A stretch of 64,000 nt of DNA. It comes from Burkholderiaceae bacterium (GTDB lineage Bacteria; Pseudomonadota; Gammaproteobacteria; Burkholderiales; Burkholderiaceae_C). Under the pieces are notes generated by a model. The model worked only from the letters and a program-made list of their open reading frames with translations, ran no database searches and was not told the origin of the DNA. How positions within the stretch are numbered: the first letter of the stretch is position 1; every line of letters begins with the position of its first letter. Positions 14,580-23,376 of the stretch are shown one piece after another. The translations under genes were made by a program, and so were the position numbers. Where the stretch lies: the NCBI GenBank assembly GCA_026125795.1, contig JAHCKM010000002.1, positions 1,674,001-1,738,000 on the forward strand, in the 5' to 3' direction.

Positions 14580-16904
14580 TCAGCGCGCCATGCGCACGTC
14601 GGCATCACGCGGCAGGTAGTAGTGGTACGAGGAGTCGCCGGCCAGGCGTGTGCGCTTGACACCGTTGAGGATCAGCCCGTCGACGCCGACGCCGGCCGAC
14701 TCCAGACGTCGCACCGCGTCGCGCACCTCGCGGAAGGTGTTGTTCTCCGAACGCACCACGAGGTAGGTGGTGTCGACCATGCGGCCGAGCGCCAGCGAAT
14801 CGCCCACCGGCAGGATCGGCGCGCTGTCGATGATCACGTGCGGGTAGCGATGGCGCAGCTCTGCGACCAGCGCCTCGAAACGCGGCTGCATCAGCAGCTC
14901 GCCCGGGTTGCCGAGGATGCGGCCGGGCAACAGCAGGTCGAGACCCGGCAGCACGTCGCTGACGATCGCCTCGTTGGCACTGACGCGCTCGGCGATCACG
15001 TCGATCAGCCCGGTGCGGTTGCGGTCGACGCCAAAGTAGCTGTGCAGGCGCGGCGCGCGCAGGTCGAGGTCGACCAGCAGCACGCGCCGCCCGGTGGCCG
15101 CCTTCAGAACCGCGAGATTGGCGGCGACGAAGGTCTTTCCGGCTTCCGGCGTAGCGGCGGTGATCAGCACGCTGCTGTGCTCCAGCTCGTCGCCGCGCTG
15201 CGTGGCGTTGCGCAACGAGCGCAGGCTCTCCACGGCCGGGTCGGTGGGCGCGTGCAGGGCGAGCACGCGCGGCTGTGCGCGTGTGCGCCACAGCCGGCGG
15301 CTGTTCATCAATTGCGCCTGGCGCGGGCTCTCGGGGATCGACACCAGCGTCTGCAACGCGCCGTGGCGTTCCAGCTCGTCGCTGGAGCGCACGGTCGGGC
15401 GCAGCGCGCGCGCCAGCAGCACGCCGCCCAGCGCCAGCATGAAGCCGATGCCGGCCGCGGCCGACAGCACGGTGCCGGCACGCGGCTTCACCGGCTCGGA
15501 CAACACGCCGGCGGGGTCGAGCAGGCGCGCATTGCCGGTCATGCCGGCCTGCGCCACGCGCAGCTCCTGCGCGTTGTTGAGCAGCGTCGTGTACAGCTGC
15601 GTGTTCACCGCCACGTCGCGCTGCAGGCGCACGGTGTCCTTCTCGTGCTTGGGCGCCTGGCGCATGTCGCCGCGCAGCCGGCCGATCTCGGCGCTCACCA
15701 TGCCGAGTTGCCGGGCCACCGACTGCGCCTCGGGGTAGTTGGGCGTGAAACGCTGCGCGAGCTGCTGCCGGCGCAGCTCGAGTTGCACGCGCTGCTGCTC
15801 CAGATCGGCCATGCGGCGCAACGCGCTGTCGTTCTCCTGCGTCACGTTCATCGTGTTGGCGCCGGTGCGGTACTGGTTGAGCGCTTCCTCGGCGCGGTCG
15901 AGCTCCTTCTTCACCGTGGGAAGCTGCGACTCGAGGAAGCGCAGCGAACGTGTGGCGTCGGCGCTGTGGATCTGCTGGTGGTGCTCCAGGTAGGCACCGG
16001 TCAGCGCGTCGAGAAAGCCCGCCGCGAAACGCGGATCGGTGTCGTTGAGGCTGACGCGGATCACGCCCGACTGGCGGCCTGCTTCCTCGATCTTGAGGTT
16101 GCGCGCCATGTCGTCGTACACCGCCACCGGGTTGTTGGCCACCAGCTTGAAGCGCGTGCCCGGCAGGGCCTCGAGCTGCGCCACCTGCAGCGTGGCCGCC
16201 TCGCCCTGGATCTTGAACGGCACCGTCGGACCGACCGGGCCTTCGGCCAGCGGCTGACCGTCGTCGTCGAACAGCACCCAGCCCTTGGGCGTGGCGTGCA
16301 GCCACAGCGGTTCGCCGAACTGCAGGCGCGGCACCGCGAATTCGCCGACACGCAGCTTCTCGCCGCCCCACGAGAAGTCGCGCACGAACGGCAGGTCGAG
16401 CGGCGGGGCCACCGGTGCGGTGGCGCCGCGCGCGAAGTTGCGCGCGTACCAGTTGCCGATGCCCGGCATGCGGCTGGCGACGCGCACGTCGAGATCGGCC
16501 CGCGTCTTGGCGATGGCTTTGGACACGATCTCACGCGAGCGCAGGATCTCGAGCTCGCCCTGGATGAAGCCCACCGGCGCGAACTCGCTGCCGGTGCCGC
16601 CTTGCTGCATCTGGTTCAGGTTGGACACCAGCGTGCGCGGCCCGCGACTGTCGATCTGCACCAGCGTCTCGGCGCGGTACACCGGCGAGGCGACCAGCAG
16701 GTACAGCAGCCCCAGCACGAGCACGGCGAGCCATATCGCGCCGAACAGCCGCACATGCTGCAGCAGGTGGTCGGCCAGCGACAGGAAGCCGGGCGGACTG
16801 GCCGCCGGCGCGGCGCCCATCGGCGGGATCATGTTGATCGTCGGCACCATCGGCACCGGCGACAACACCGGCAACGGTGCGATTTCGTGACGTGGGGTGT
16901 TCAT
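14580..16904 (-). CDS. Wzc-like polysaccharide copolymerase and tyrosine autokinase
   Basis: 774 residues. The N-terminal Wzz-like part has a first membrane segment around residues 36-58 and a long periplasmic coiled-coil-rich region (about 300-420), followed by a second membrane segment near 475-495. The cytoplasmic BY-kinase domain has Walker A (TPEAGKTFVAANLA, about residue 585), Walker A' (VLLVDLDLRAPR, about 605) and Walker B (VIIDSAPILPVGDS, about 690). The C-terminus carries a short Tyr cluster, SSYHYYLPRD. Such proteins set chain length and control export through cyclic autophosphorylation together with Wza. The gene lies 22 bp after the Wza-like gene. No cognate low-molecular-weight tyrosine phosphatase (Wzb) gene is present in this window. 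Confidence 0.92.
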   Translation of the reverse strand: MNTPRHEIAPLPVLSPVPMVPTINMIPPMGAAPAASPPGFLSLADHLLQHVRLFGAIWLAVLVLGLLYLLVASPVYRAETLVQIDSRGPRTLVSNLNQMQQGGTGSEFAPVGFIQGELEILRSREIVSKAIAKTRADLDVRVASRMPGIGNWYARNFARGATAPVAPPLDLPFVRDFSWGGEKLRVGEFAVPRLQFGEPLWLHATPKGWVLFDDDGQPLAEGPVGPTVPFKIQGEAATLQVAQLEALPGTRFKLVANNPVAVYDDMARNLKIEEAGRQSGVIRVSLNDTDPRFAAGFLDALTGAYLEHHQQIHSADATRSLRFLESQLPTVKKELDRAEEALNQYRTGANTMNVTQENDSALRRMADLEQQRVQLELRRQQLAQRFTPNYPEAQSVARQLGMVSAEIGRLRGDMRQAPKHEKDTVRLQRDVAVNTQLYTTLLNNAQELRVAQAGMTGNARLLDPAGVLSEPVKPRAGTVLSAAAGIGFMLALGGVLLARALRPTVRSSDELERHGALQTLVSIPESPRQAQLMNSRRLWRTRAQPRVLALHAPTDPAVESLRSLRNATQRGDELEHSSVLITAATPEAGKTFVAANLAVLKAATGRRVLLVDLDLRAPRLHSYFGVDRNRTGLIDVIAERVSANEAIVSDVLPGLDLLLPGRILGNPGELLMQPRFEALVAELRHRYPHVIIDSAPILPVGDSLALGRMVDTTYLVVRSENNTFREVRDAVRRLESAGVGVDGLILNGVKRTRLAGDSSYHYYLPRDADVRMAR

Positions 16905-16926
16905 GCTGGAACGTTTGCGGCGCGCG

Positions 16927-18099
16927 TCAGCGCGGCAGGCCCGGTGTGGTGTCGTTGAGCGTCTGGCGCAGGAAGTCGGCCGTCGGCAGGATGTTCGAGA
17001 CGATGCGCGACCAGCGCACCACTGGCACCGAGTCGACGAACACGACGTCGCGCCGACGCAGGTTGAACTGGTCGGCCATCACCATCGCATCGGGGGTTGA
17101 CGCGTTGAGGTGGAAGATCTGCGGCTTGGCTCCTGTGTTGCCGCGGATCACGTAGATCTGGCCCGCATTGGCAGTGAGCGGATTGATGCCGCCCACGTCA
17201 CCCAGGGCCTCGGCCAGCGAGTAGCGGCCACGCGGCATGACCAGCGAGCCGGCTCCGCCGGTGACGACCGTGTTGGCGGCCACCACGGTGTTGGGTCGAC
17301 CCACTTCACCCAGCACGAAGACCTTGTTGTAGCGGCGGTCGGGGACGTTGATGACGTCGCCGCTCTGCAGGCGCAGGTTCTGCGCCTGCTCGCCGTTATA
17401 GAAGTAGCCGTACAGATCGGCCGTCACCGTCTGCGGGCCGCGTGTCACGGTGACGTTGGACAGATCGGCATCGGTGGTCAGGCCCCCGGCCGCGGAGATC
17501 ACTTCACCGAGCGTGGGCGCCACGTCGGTGATCGGGACCGCGCCCGGATTCCTCACCTCGCCGGACACCACCACGCGCTGGCTGCGGTAGCGGAAGACCG
17601 ACACATCCACTTGCGGATTCTTGATCACGCTGCGCAAACCTTGCGTGATCGTCTGTTGAATTTCCTGCACGGTGCGGCCGGCCGCCTGAACCGCGCCGAC
17701 ATACGGGAAGAAAATCTTGCCGTCAGAATTGACGACGCGTCCGGACAATTCGTTGGCGGTGCCGGTGGGATTGGTGAGCTCCGGATGCTCGAACACGGTG
17801 ACGCGCAGCTCGTCGCCCGGCCCGACGACATAGGTGTACGGAGCGTCGTACGGCTTGAATTCCGCCGGCCGCGTCGCGCGCACCGATGCAGCCGACTGCT
17901 CGTTCTCTTGCAGCTGCGTCAGCGTCCGTGCGTTGATCGAATACACGTCGGCGCGTTCGCGGATGTCCGCCGCGCCGGTGCCCGGCGCGCGCGCCGCGAC
18001 GACGTCCATGCGCTGCCCGGGCCCGGTGCAACCCGCCAACACGGCGGCCATGGCAAGAACTGGAAGGGTGATATGGCGCAAGGCGGTGGTGGCGTTCAT
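16927..18099 (-). CDS. Wza-like polysaccharide export outer-membrane lipoprotein
   Basis: 390 residues. A signal peptide with lipobox LAGC puts the lipidated Cys at residue 24. The poly-export domain begins near residue 88 (YVVGPGDELRVTVFEHPEL), followed by SLBB-type repeats (VVVSGEVRNPGAVPI; VFVLGEVGRPNTVV) and a C-terminal amphipathic stretch that would form the outer-membrane helical barrel. It is the exit channel for the polymer and works with the Wzc-like protein encoded next. It is the first gene of the minus-strand arm, so the main promoter of that arm should lie in the 209 bp before it, shared with phaR. Confidence 0.92.
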   Translation of the reverse strand: MNATTALRHITLPVLAMAAVLAGCTGPGQRMDVVAARAPGTGAADIRERADVYSINARTLTQLQENEQSAASVRATRPAEFKPYDAPYTYVVGPGDELRVTVFEHPELTNPTGTANELSGRVVNSDGKIFFPYVGAVQAAGRTVQEIQQTITQGLRSVIKNPQVDVSVFRYRSQRVVVSGEVRNPGAVPITDVAPTLGEVISAAGGLTTDADLSNVTVTRGPQTVTADLYGYFYNGEQAQNLRLQSGDVINVPDRRYNKVFVLGEVGRPNTVVAANTVVTGGAGSLVMPRGRYSLAEALGDVGGINPLTANAGQIYVIRGNTGAKPQIFHLNASTPDAMVMADQFNLRRRDVVFVDSVPVVRWSRIVSNILPTADFLRQTLNDTTPGLPR

Positions 18100-18271
18100 C
18101 GGCTTGAGGACCCGGCAAGGTCCTGGTTGTTGTGCGGCGCCTGAAACTGCTGGCTGGTGCGCTCAACGCAATCGATGTGCCTGCCCCAAATCGTTTCAAG
18201 TGGCAAGTGGCAGGAACGCGGGGGCGCCCTGCGAGGGGGGAAACCCGGCGGGGGGCGTGTAAAGCCGCGCC

Positions 18272-18277
18272 TAGAAT
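18272..18277 (+). promoter_or_regulatory. Candidate -10 element for phaR
   Basis: TAGAAT lies 31 bp upstream of the phaR start in the 209-bp divergent region 18100-18308, in the context CCTAGAATCG that recurs before other genes here. No convincing -35 hexamer is visible. The same region must carry the promoter of the minus-strand export genes; a tandem AAGTGGC repeat at about 18200-18215 is the only other structure seen. Confidence 0.4.
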
Positions 18278-18308
18278 CGTCACGCACTGCAACAAGGAGC
18301 TTCTCGAG

Positions 18309-18875
18309 ATGCCTGCGTCACGCCGCGCTGCGCCTTCCGGGTCGGAGAACCAGGGCTTGCGCGTTCTCAAGAAGTACCCCAACCGGCGGCTCTACGACAC
18401 GCGCGCCAGCAGCTACATCACGCTGGCCGACGTGAAGCGCATGGTGCTCGACAACGAGCCGTTCGAAGTTCGCGACGCCAAGACCGGCGAAGAGCTGACG
18501 CGCAGCATCCTGCTGCAGATCATCCTGGAGGAAGAAACCGGCGGCGTGCCGATGTTCTCGACGCAGACGCTGGCGCAGATCATCCGCTTCTACGGCCACG
18601 CGATGCAGGGGATGATGGGTACCTACCTCGAGAAGAACCTGCAAAGCTTCGTGGAGCTGCAGCGCCGGTTGAGCGAGCAGGCGCAAGGCGTGCTTGACCC
18701 GAAGTCATTCACGCCCGAGGCATGGACCCAGTTCATGAGCGGCCAGGCGCCGCTGATGCAAGGACTGATGGGCAACTACCTCGAGCAGTCGAAGAACCTG
18801 TTCGAGCAGATGCAGGAACAGATGCAGAAGAACGCGGGGGCCTTGTTTCCGGGGTTTCCGGGGACGAAGCGGTAG
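18309..18875 (+). CDS. phaR: Polyhydroxyalkanoate synthesis repressor PhaR
   Basis: 188 residues. Start 18309 is set by AAGGAG about 10 bp upstream, and longer in-frame extensions are not family-like. The N-terminal PHB/PHA accumulation regulator DNA-binding domain is clear: [21 protein letters not shown] second PHB-accumulation domain follows ([18 protein letters not shown]), then a hydrophobic, Met/Gln-rich C-terminus ([22 protein letters not shown]) of the type that binds PHB granules. PhaR represses phasin and its own gene until polymer appears. No phaCAB genes are nearby; phaR next to rimO is an arrangement I associate with Burkholderiales. Confidence 0.93.
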   Translation: MPASRRAAPSGSENQGLRVLKKYPNRRLYDTRASSYITLADVKRMVLDNEPFEVRDAKTGEELTRSILLQIILEEETGGVPMFSTQTLAQIIRFYGHAMQGMMGTYLEKNLQSFVELQRRLSEQAQGVLDPKSFTPEAWTQFMSGQAPLMQGLMGNYLEQSKNLFEQMQEQMQKNAGALFPGFPGTKR

Positions 18876-19377
18876 GCGGGGCGAGTCCGAAGGCGGTCGC
18901 ACGCGGTGCGTTGGCGCGGCGCGGCAGGCGGTACCCGGGGTGCGGCTCCTACTGGGTCGGTCGGCCCTGCGGGCCGACTTCGCTGTGGTGCGCGCATCAC
19001 GAGGGCTGCTGCGCTCCTCGCTGCCCCACAAGTCGCCCACCCCGGGCACCGCCCGCCGCGCAGCACAGCTCGTGGTGCTGCTAGACGAATACCACGGTGG
19101 TGCTGGCAAAGCCGTGGTCGGGTGCGCGCCGGCAGCGACATTGTGCGGCGCCGAGGAGCGCAGAGCGCATGGCCGCGCGCACGCAGTGCGCGCTTCAACA
19201 TCTGACTCGCGTCGACTGTTCGACCACAGCGAACGAAGTGAGCGGCGGGAGTTTCGACGCGGGTCATGCGATCGAGCACCGCAAGGGAGTCGGCCCGCAG
19301 GGCCGACCGCTGCGCACGAGCGCCGGCGCATACCCGGCCGCGGCTTTGCCTCGCTCGGTCGTACGCGACAATGCGCT
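18876..19377. other. 502-bp non-coding region with inverted repeats between phaR and rimO
   Basis: Frames stay open here only because of GC bias; the translations are Arg/Ala-rich without family character. Two 19-bp hairpin units, GTCGGCCC-TGC-GGGCCGAC at 18960-18978 and GTCGGCCC-GCA-GGGCCGAC at 19289-19307, are exact reverse complements of each other. A further imperfect inverted repeat pairs about 19204-19215 (GACTCGCGTCGA) with 19253-19265 (TCGACGCGGGTC). GCGAACGAAGTGAGCGGCGG near 19230 looks like a repeat-type sequence. It may be decayed mobile DNA or a repeat cluster; no transposase remnant is recognisable. Confidence 0.5.
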
Positions 19378-20760
19378 ATGCCCAGTATTCCTGAGGGTCC
19401 TGAAGGCGCCCCCACCATCGGCTTCGTCTCGCTCGGCTGTCCCAAGGCGCTGACCGACTCCGAACTGATCCTCACGCAACTCAGCGCCGAGGGCTATCGC
19501 ACCGCCAAGAGCTTTGCCGGCGCGGATCTCGTGATCGTCAACACCTGCGGCTTCATCGACGACGCGGTGAAGGAGAGCCTCGACACGATCGGCGAGGCGC
19601 TGGCCGAGAACGGGCGCGTCATCGTCACCGGCTGCCTCGGCGCCAAGGCGGGCGAGGGCGGTGGCAACCTCGTGCGACAGGTGCATCCCAAGGTGCTCGC
19701 CGTCACCGGCCCGCATGCGACGCAGGAGGTGATGGACGCGGTGCATGTGCACGTGCCCAAGCCGCACGATCCGTTCGTCGACCTGGTCCCGCCGCAAGGC
19801 ATCAAGCTGACGCCCCGGCACTATGCCTACCTGAAGATCAGCGAGGGCTGCAACCACCGCTGCACGTTCTGCATCATCCCGTCGATGCGCGGCGATCTGG
19901 TGTCGCGGCCGGTGGGTGATGTGCTGGCCGAGGCGCGCGCGCTGTTCGATGCCGGCGTCAAGGAGCTGCTGGTGGTGAGCCAGGACACCAGCGCCTACGG
20001 CGTCGACGTGAAGTACCGCACCGGCTTCTTCGATGGCCGCCCGGTGAAGACGCGCATGGTCGAGCTGTGCGAGCAACTCGCGCTTCTCGCCGAGCCGCAT
20101 GGCGCCTGGGTGCGGCTGCACTATGTCTACCCGTATCCGCACGTCGACGAGCTGATGCCGTTGATGGCCGCCGGCCGCGTGCTGCCGTACCTCGACGTGC
20201 CGTTTCAGCATTCGCACCCCGACGTGCTCAAGCGCATGAAGCGTCCGGCCAGCGGCGAGCGCAACCTCGAGCGCATCGCGGCGTGGCGGCGCGCCTGTCC
20301 CGAGCTCGTGCTGCGCTCCACCTTCATCGCCGGATTCCCCGGGGAAACCGAAGCCGAATTCGACCACCTGCTGCAGTTCGTGCGCGAGGCCGGCATCGAT
20401 CGGGCCGGCTGCTTCGCGTACTCGCCGGTCAAGGGGGCGGCGGCCAACGAGCTGGCCGATGCGCTGCCCGATGCGCTGCGCGAAGAGCGCCGCGCGCGTT
20501 TCATGCAGGTGGCCGAAGCCGTGTCGGCCGAGCGCCTGGAGCGCCGCGTCGGCGCGACGATGCAGGTGCTGGTCGACCACGCGCCCCAGCTCGGCCGCAA
20601 GGGCGGCAGTGCACGCAGCTACGCCGACGCGCCGGAGATCGACGGCACGGTGAGGCTGCTGCCGCCGGCCAAGGCGTCGACGCAGATCCGCGTCGGCGAG
20701 TTCGTTCGCGCGCGCGTCGTCGCGGCGCAAGGCCATGATTTGATCGCCGAAGCCCTTTGA
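19378..20760 (+). CDS. rimO: Ribosomal protein uS12 methylthiotransferase RimO
   Basis: 460 residues. RimO is a radical-SAM enzyme with two [4Fe-4S] clusters that methylthiolates an Asp of ribosomal protein S12. The N-terminal cluster cysteines are C21 ([13 protein letters not shown]), C57 (NTCGF) and C86 (TGCLGA). The radical-SAM motif is CNHRCTFC (C158, C162, C165) followed by [13 protein letters not shown], which is characteristic of RimO rather than MiaB. A TRAM domain ends the protein. ATG 19378 is chosen because the family begins just before VSLGCPK; the much longer open frame upstream is repeat DNA. It overlaps a possible TTG start of the next gene by 4 bp. Confidence 0.97.
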   Translation: MPSIPEGPEGAPTIGFVSLGCPKALTDSELILTQLSAEGYRTAKSFAGADLVIVNTCGFIDDAVKESLDTIGEALAENGRVIVTGCLGAKAGEGGGNLVRQVHPKVLAVTGPHATQEVMDAVHVHVPKPHDPFVDLVPPQGIKLTPRHYAYLKISEGCNHRCTFCIIPSMRGDLVSRPVGDVLAEARALFDAGVKELLVVSQDTSAYGVDVKYRTGFFDGRPVKTRMVELCEQLALLAEPHGAWVRLHYVYPYPHVDELMPLMAAGRVLPYLDVPFQHSHPDVLKRMKRPASGERNLERIAAWRRACPELVLRSTFIAGFPGETEAEFDHLLQFVREAGIDRAGCFAYSPVKGAAANELADALPDALREERRARFMQVAEAVSAERLERRVGATMQVLVDHAPQLGRKGGSARSYADAPEIDGTVRLLPPAKASTQIRVGEFVRARVVAAQGHDLIAEAL

Positions 20761-20774
20761 GCACGCCCGAACCG

Positions 20775-21968
20775 ATGAGCGAACCCACCGAGCCGATCAC
20801 GCCGCTGTCGACGCAACTGATCCATCACGACTACCAGCCGCCCGACGGCTTCGGCTCGATGCAGGTCGGCGTGTACAAGGCGTCGACGGTGATCTTTCCC
20901 AACGTCGCCGCGCTGCGTGCGCGCGACTGGCGCAGCCGGGCCGGCTACACCTACGGGCTGCACGGTACACCGACCACGTTCACGCTCGAAGAGCGCATCG
21001 CCACGCTGGAAGGCGGCACCTATTGTTCGCTGGCGCCGAGCGGGCTGGGCGCCATCGCCACCGTGAACATCGCGCTGCTGAAGCCCGGCGACGAGCTGCT
21101 GCTGCCCGACAACGTGTACGGTCCCTCGCGCGAGATGGCGCGCTCGCTGCTCGCGTCCTGGGGCATCACGCACAAGCTGTACGACCCGATGGACCTGCGC
21201 GCCTACGAGGCCGCGTTCAGCGAGCGCACGAAGCTGGTATGGATCGAGGCGCCGGGCTCGATCACGATGGAGTTCCCGGATCTGCGCGCGCTGGTGCGCG
21301 TGGCGCGCGAGCGCGGCGTGCTGGTGGCGTTTGACAACACCTGGGGCGGCGGCATCGCGCTGCGGCCGTTCGACCTGGGCGACGGCCTGGCGGTCGACCT
21401 GTGCATGCAGGCGCTGACCAAGTACCCCTCGGGCGGCGGCGACGTGCTGATGGGCTCGGTCGTCACGCGCGAGCGCGCGCTCAACGAGAAGCTGCTGATG
21501 GCGCACATGCGCCTGGGCACCGGGGTGGGTGCCAACGATGCCGAACTGGTGTTGCGCTCGCTGCCGTCGCTGGAGCTGCGCTACCGTGCGCAGGACCGCA
21601 CGGCGCGCCGGGTGGCGGCGTGGCTGCGACAGCATCCTGTCGTGAAGCACGTGCTGCATCCGGCGCTGCCCGGCGCGCCGGGGCACGAGCACTGGGCGGC
21701 GCATTGCAGCGACGCGGCGGGCTTGTTCTCGATCATCGTGGACCCGGCGCTGCCGGCGGCGCGGATCGATGCGTTCTGCGACGGCCTGAGGCGCTTCAAG
21801 CTCGGCTATTCGTGGGCCGGCCCGGTGAGCCTCGCGGTGCCGTACGACCTGAAGGCGCTGCGCAACGCGCCGCGCCACGACGGGCATCTGGTTCGCTTCT
21901 CGATCGGGCTGGAAGCGGCCGACGATCTGATCGCGGATCTCGATCAGGCGCTTCGGTTGCTGCGTTAG
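20775..21968 (+). CDS. metC: PLP-dependent cystathionine beta-lyase-like enzyme (MetC type)
   Basis: 397 residues from ATG 20775; a TTG at 20757 that overlaps the rimO stop (TTGA) is an alternative giving 403 residues. It belongs to the Cys/Met-metabolism PLP family: YTYGLHGTPTTFTLEERIA near the start, GLGAIATVNIALLKPGDELL, VAFDNTWGGGIAL, and the PLP lysine K216 in LTKYPSGGGDVLMGS. The Trp-Gly after Asn-Thr and the YPSGGGD context resemble proteobacterial cystathionine beta-lyase, which makes homocysteine from cystathionine. Methionine gamma-lyase-like or other C-S lyase activity cannot be excluded. It converges with the EamA transporter gene, overlapping by 4 bp. Confidence 0.85.
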   Translation: MSEPTEPITPLSTQLIHHDYQPPDGFGSMQVGVYKASTVIFPNVAALRARDWRSRAGYTYGLHGTPTTFTLEERIATLEGGTYCSLAPSGLGAIATVNIALLKPGDELLLPDNVYGPSREMARSLLASWGITHKLYDPMDLRAYEAAFSERTKLVWIEAPGSITMEFPDLRALVRVARERGVLVAFDNTWGGGIALRPFDLGDGLAVDLCMQALTKYPSGGGDVLMGSVVTRERALNEKLLMAHMRLGTGVGANDAELVLRSLPSLELRYRAQDRTARRVAAWLRQHPVVKHVLHPALPGAPGHEHWAAHCSDAAGLFSIIVDPALPAARIDAFCDGLRRFKLGYSWAGPVSLAVPYDLKALRNAPRHDGHLVRFSIGLEAADDLIADLDQALRLLR

Positions 21969-22864
21969 GCTACCTGAACGGCGGGCTTCGGCCGCGGCAC
22001 GATGCCCATGGCGAGCGCGGTGCCCACCAGGATCACCACGCCGCCGATCACCATCGACAGCGTGATCGCCTCGTCGAGAAACAGCCAGCCGAAGAACGCG
22101 GCGAACGCGGGGATCAGGAACGTCACCGCGCTGGCGTTGGTGGGACCGGTGTGCGCGATCAGGCGGAAGTACAGGATGTAGGCCACGCCGGTGCACAGCA
22201 CCGCCAGCAGCGCGAGCGCGATCCACGCGGTAGGGCTGGGCATCGCGGTGGGGCGCATGGCGATGGCCGGCAGCGCGAGGGCGATGGCGGCCGACAACTG
22301 GCTGCCGGTGGCCAGGGCCATCGGCGGCACGCCGCTCAGGCGTTTTTTCGCCATGCAGGCGGCGAAGCCGTAGCACGCGGTGGCGGCCAGGCAGGCCGCA
22401 ATTGCCAGCGCCGCGCTGACACCGTGTTCGTTGGCGGTGAAGCCGGCCTTGTCCCAGGCCAGGCCCATCACGCCGACCAGGCCGATGAACAGGCCGAGCA
22501 CGCGCATCGGTCCCAGCCGCTCGTGCAGCCACACGGCGCCGATCGCGGCGGCCCATAACGGCGTGGCGGCATTGAAGATCGCCGACAGGCCGGCATTGAT
22601 CGCCAGCATCGCCACGCCGAACAGCACGAACGGCAACGCCGAGTTGCACACCCCGATCAAGGCGAGCGCACGCCAATGCTGGCGCAGCGCAGCGCTCTGG
22701 CCGCGCAGCGCCAGGATCGGCAGCAGGAACAGCGCGGCGCCCAGGCAGCGCAGCGCCGCCAGCGTCACCGGGCCGAATTCCGACGCGCCGATGCGGATGA
22801 ACAGGAACGATGCGCCCCACAGCGTGGCGAGCAGCAGCAAGTCGGCGATATCGCGAGATCTCAT
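21965..22864 (-). CDS. EamA/DMT-family membrane transporter
   Basis: 299 residues and ten hydrophobic helices in two EamA repeats. The first repeat begins with LLLLATLWGASFLFIRIGASE, which is diagnostic for drug/metabolite transporters of the RhaT/YdcZ-EamA type. The second repeat has the conserved LIAHTGPTNASAVTFLIPAFA helix and the FLDEAI motif. Start ATG 22864 gives the standard 10-helix length; the open frame continues upstream over ogt but is antiparallel noise. It probably exports an amino acid or metabolite; the substrate is unknown. It lies 11 bp downstream of ogt on the same strand and may be the last gene of that repair operon. Confidence 0.88.
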   Translation of the reverse strand: MRSRDIADLLLLATLWGASFLFIRIGASEFGPVTLAALRCLGAALFLLPILALRGQSAALRQHWRALALIGVCNSALPFVLFGVAMLAINAGLSAIFNAATPLWAAAIGAVWLHERLGPMRVLGLFIGLVGVMGLAWDKAGFTANEHGVSAALAIAACLAATACYGFAACMAKKRLSGVPPMALATGSQLSAAIALALPAIAMRPTAMPSPTAWIALALLAVLCTGVAYILYFRLIAHTGPTNASAVTFLIPAFAAFFGWLFLDEAITLSMVIGGVVILVGTALAMGIVPRPKPAVQVA

Positions 22865-22875
22865 CGAATCGATGA

Positions 22876-23376
22876 TTAGACCAGCAAAGCGCCCTCGTGC
22901 TGCAGCAGAAGCTCCTTGCGCTGCAGTCCGCCCGCAAATCCGGTCAACGAGCCGTTGCTGCCGACGATGCGGTGGCACGGCACGATGATGGCCACCGGGT
23001 TGCGGCCGATCGCCGCGCCGGCGGCGCGTGAGGCATGCGGCGCGCCCACCTGCCTGGCGATCGCGCCATAGGTGCTGGTCTCGCCCGGCCGCACGCCCAG
23101 CAGCGCCTGCCACACCGCGCGCTGGAACGCCGTGCCCTGAAGATCCAGCGGCACGTCGAAGCGCGCCGGGCACTCGCCCCGCCAATAACCCTCGAGCTGG
23201 CGCGCCGCCGCCGCGATGAACGGGTTGTCGGCATCCACCGGCACCTCGAGGTCGGTGTGGTAGTGCACCGGCTCGTCAAACAGCAGGAAAGCGAGGCCTT
23301 CGTCGGTGGCCGCGAGCGTCAGCGGGCCCACAGGGGATTGCAGGCGCGTCTGCGCCACCAGTCGATCGGTCTTCAT
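22876..23376 (-). CDS. ogt: Methylated-DNA--[protein]-cysteine S-methyltransferase
   Basis: 166 residues. It removes O6-alkyl groups from guanine by irreversible transfer to its own Cys. The active-site PCHR motif is present (IIVPCHRIVGSNGSLTGFAG, acceptor C134), and the preceding HTH-like segment (GTAFQRAVWQALL, TSTYGAIAR) binds DNA. Start ATG 23376 has an excellent ribosome binding site, GGAGG, 7 bp upstream. The start overlaps the stop of the Ada-AlkA gene by 4 bp, so the two repair proteins are translationally coupled. The N-terminal domain is short, as in Ogt. Confidence 0.95.
   Translation of the reverse strand: MKTDRLVAQTRLQSPVGPLTLAATDEGLAFLLFDEPVHYHTDLEVPVDADNPFIAAAARQLEGYWRGECPARFDVPLDLQGTAFQRAVWQALLGVRPGETSTYGAIARQVGAPHASRAAGAAIGRNPVAIIVPCHRIVGSNGSLTGFAGGLQRKELLLQHEGALLV

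Noticed and set aside
14622-16958. A 778-codon plus-strand frame opposite the wzc-like gene, and a similar 833-codon frame at 10852-13353
   Set aside because: Both are antisense shadows; the minus-strand genes have complete, motif-rich proteins.
18195-18215. TGGCA-rich repeat before phaR as a sigma-54 promoter
   Set aside because: The spacing of the GG and GC elements does not fit -24/-12, so it is only a short tandem repeat.
20757-20774. TTG start overlapping the rimO stop for the cystathionine beta-lyase-like gene
   Set aside because: ATG six codons later gives a family-like N-terminus; TTG remains possible through coupling but has no better support.
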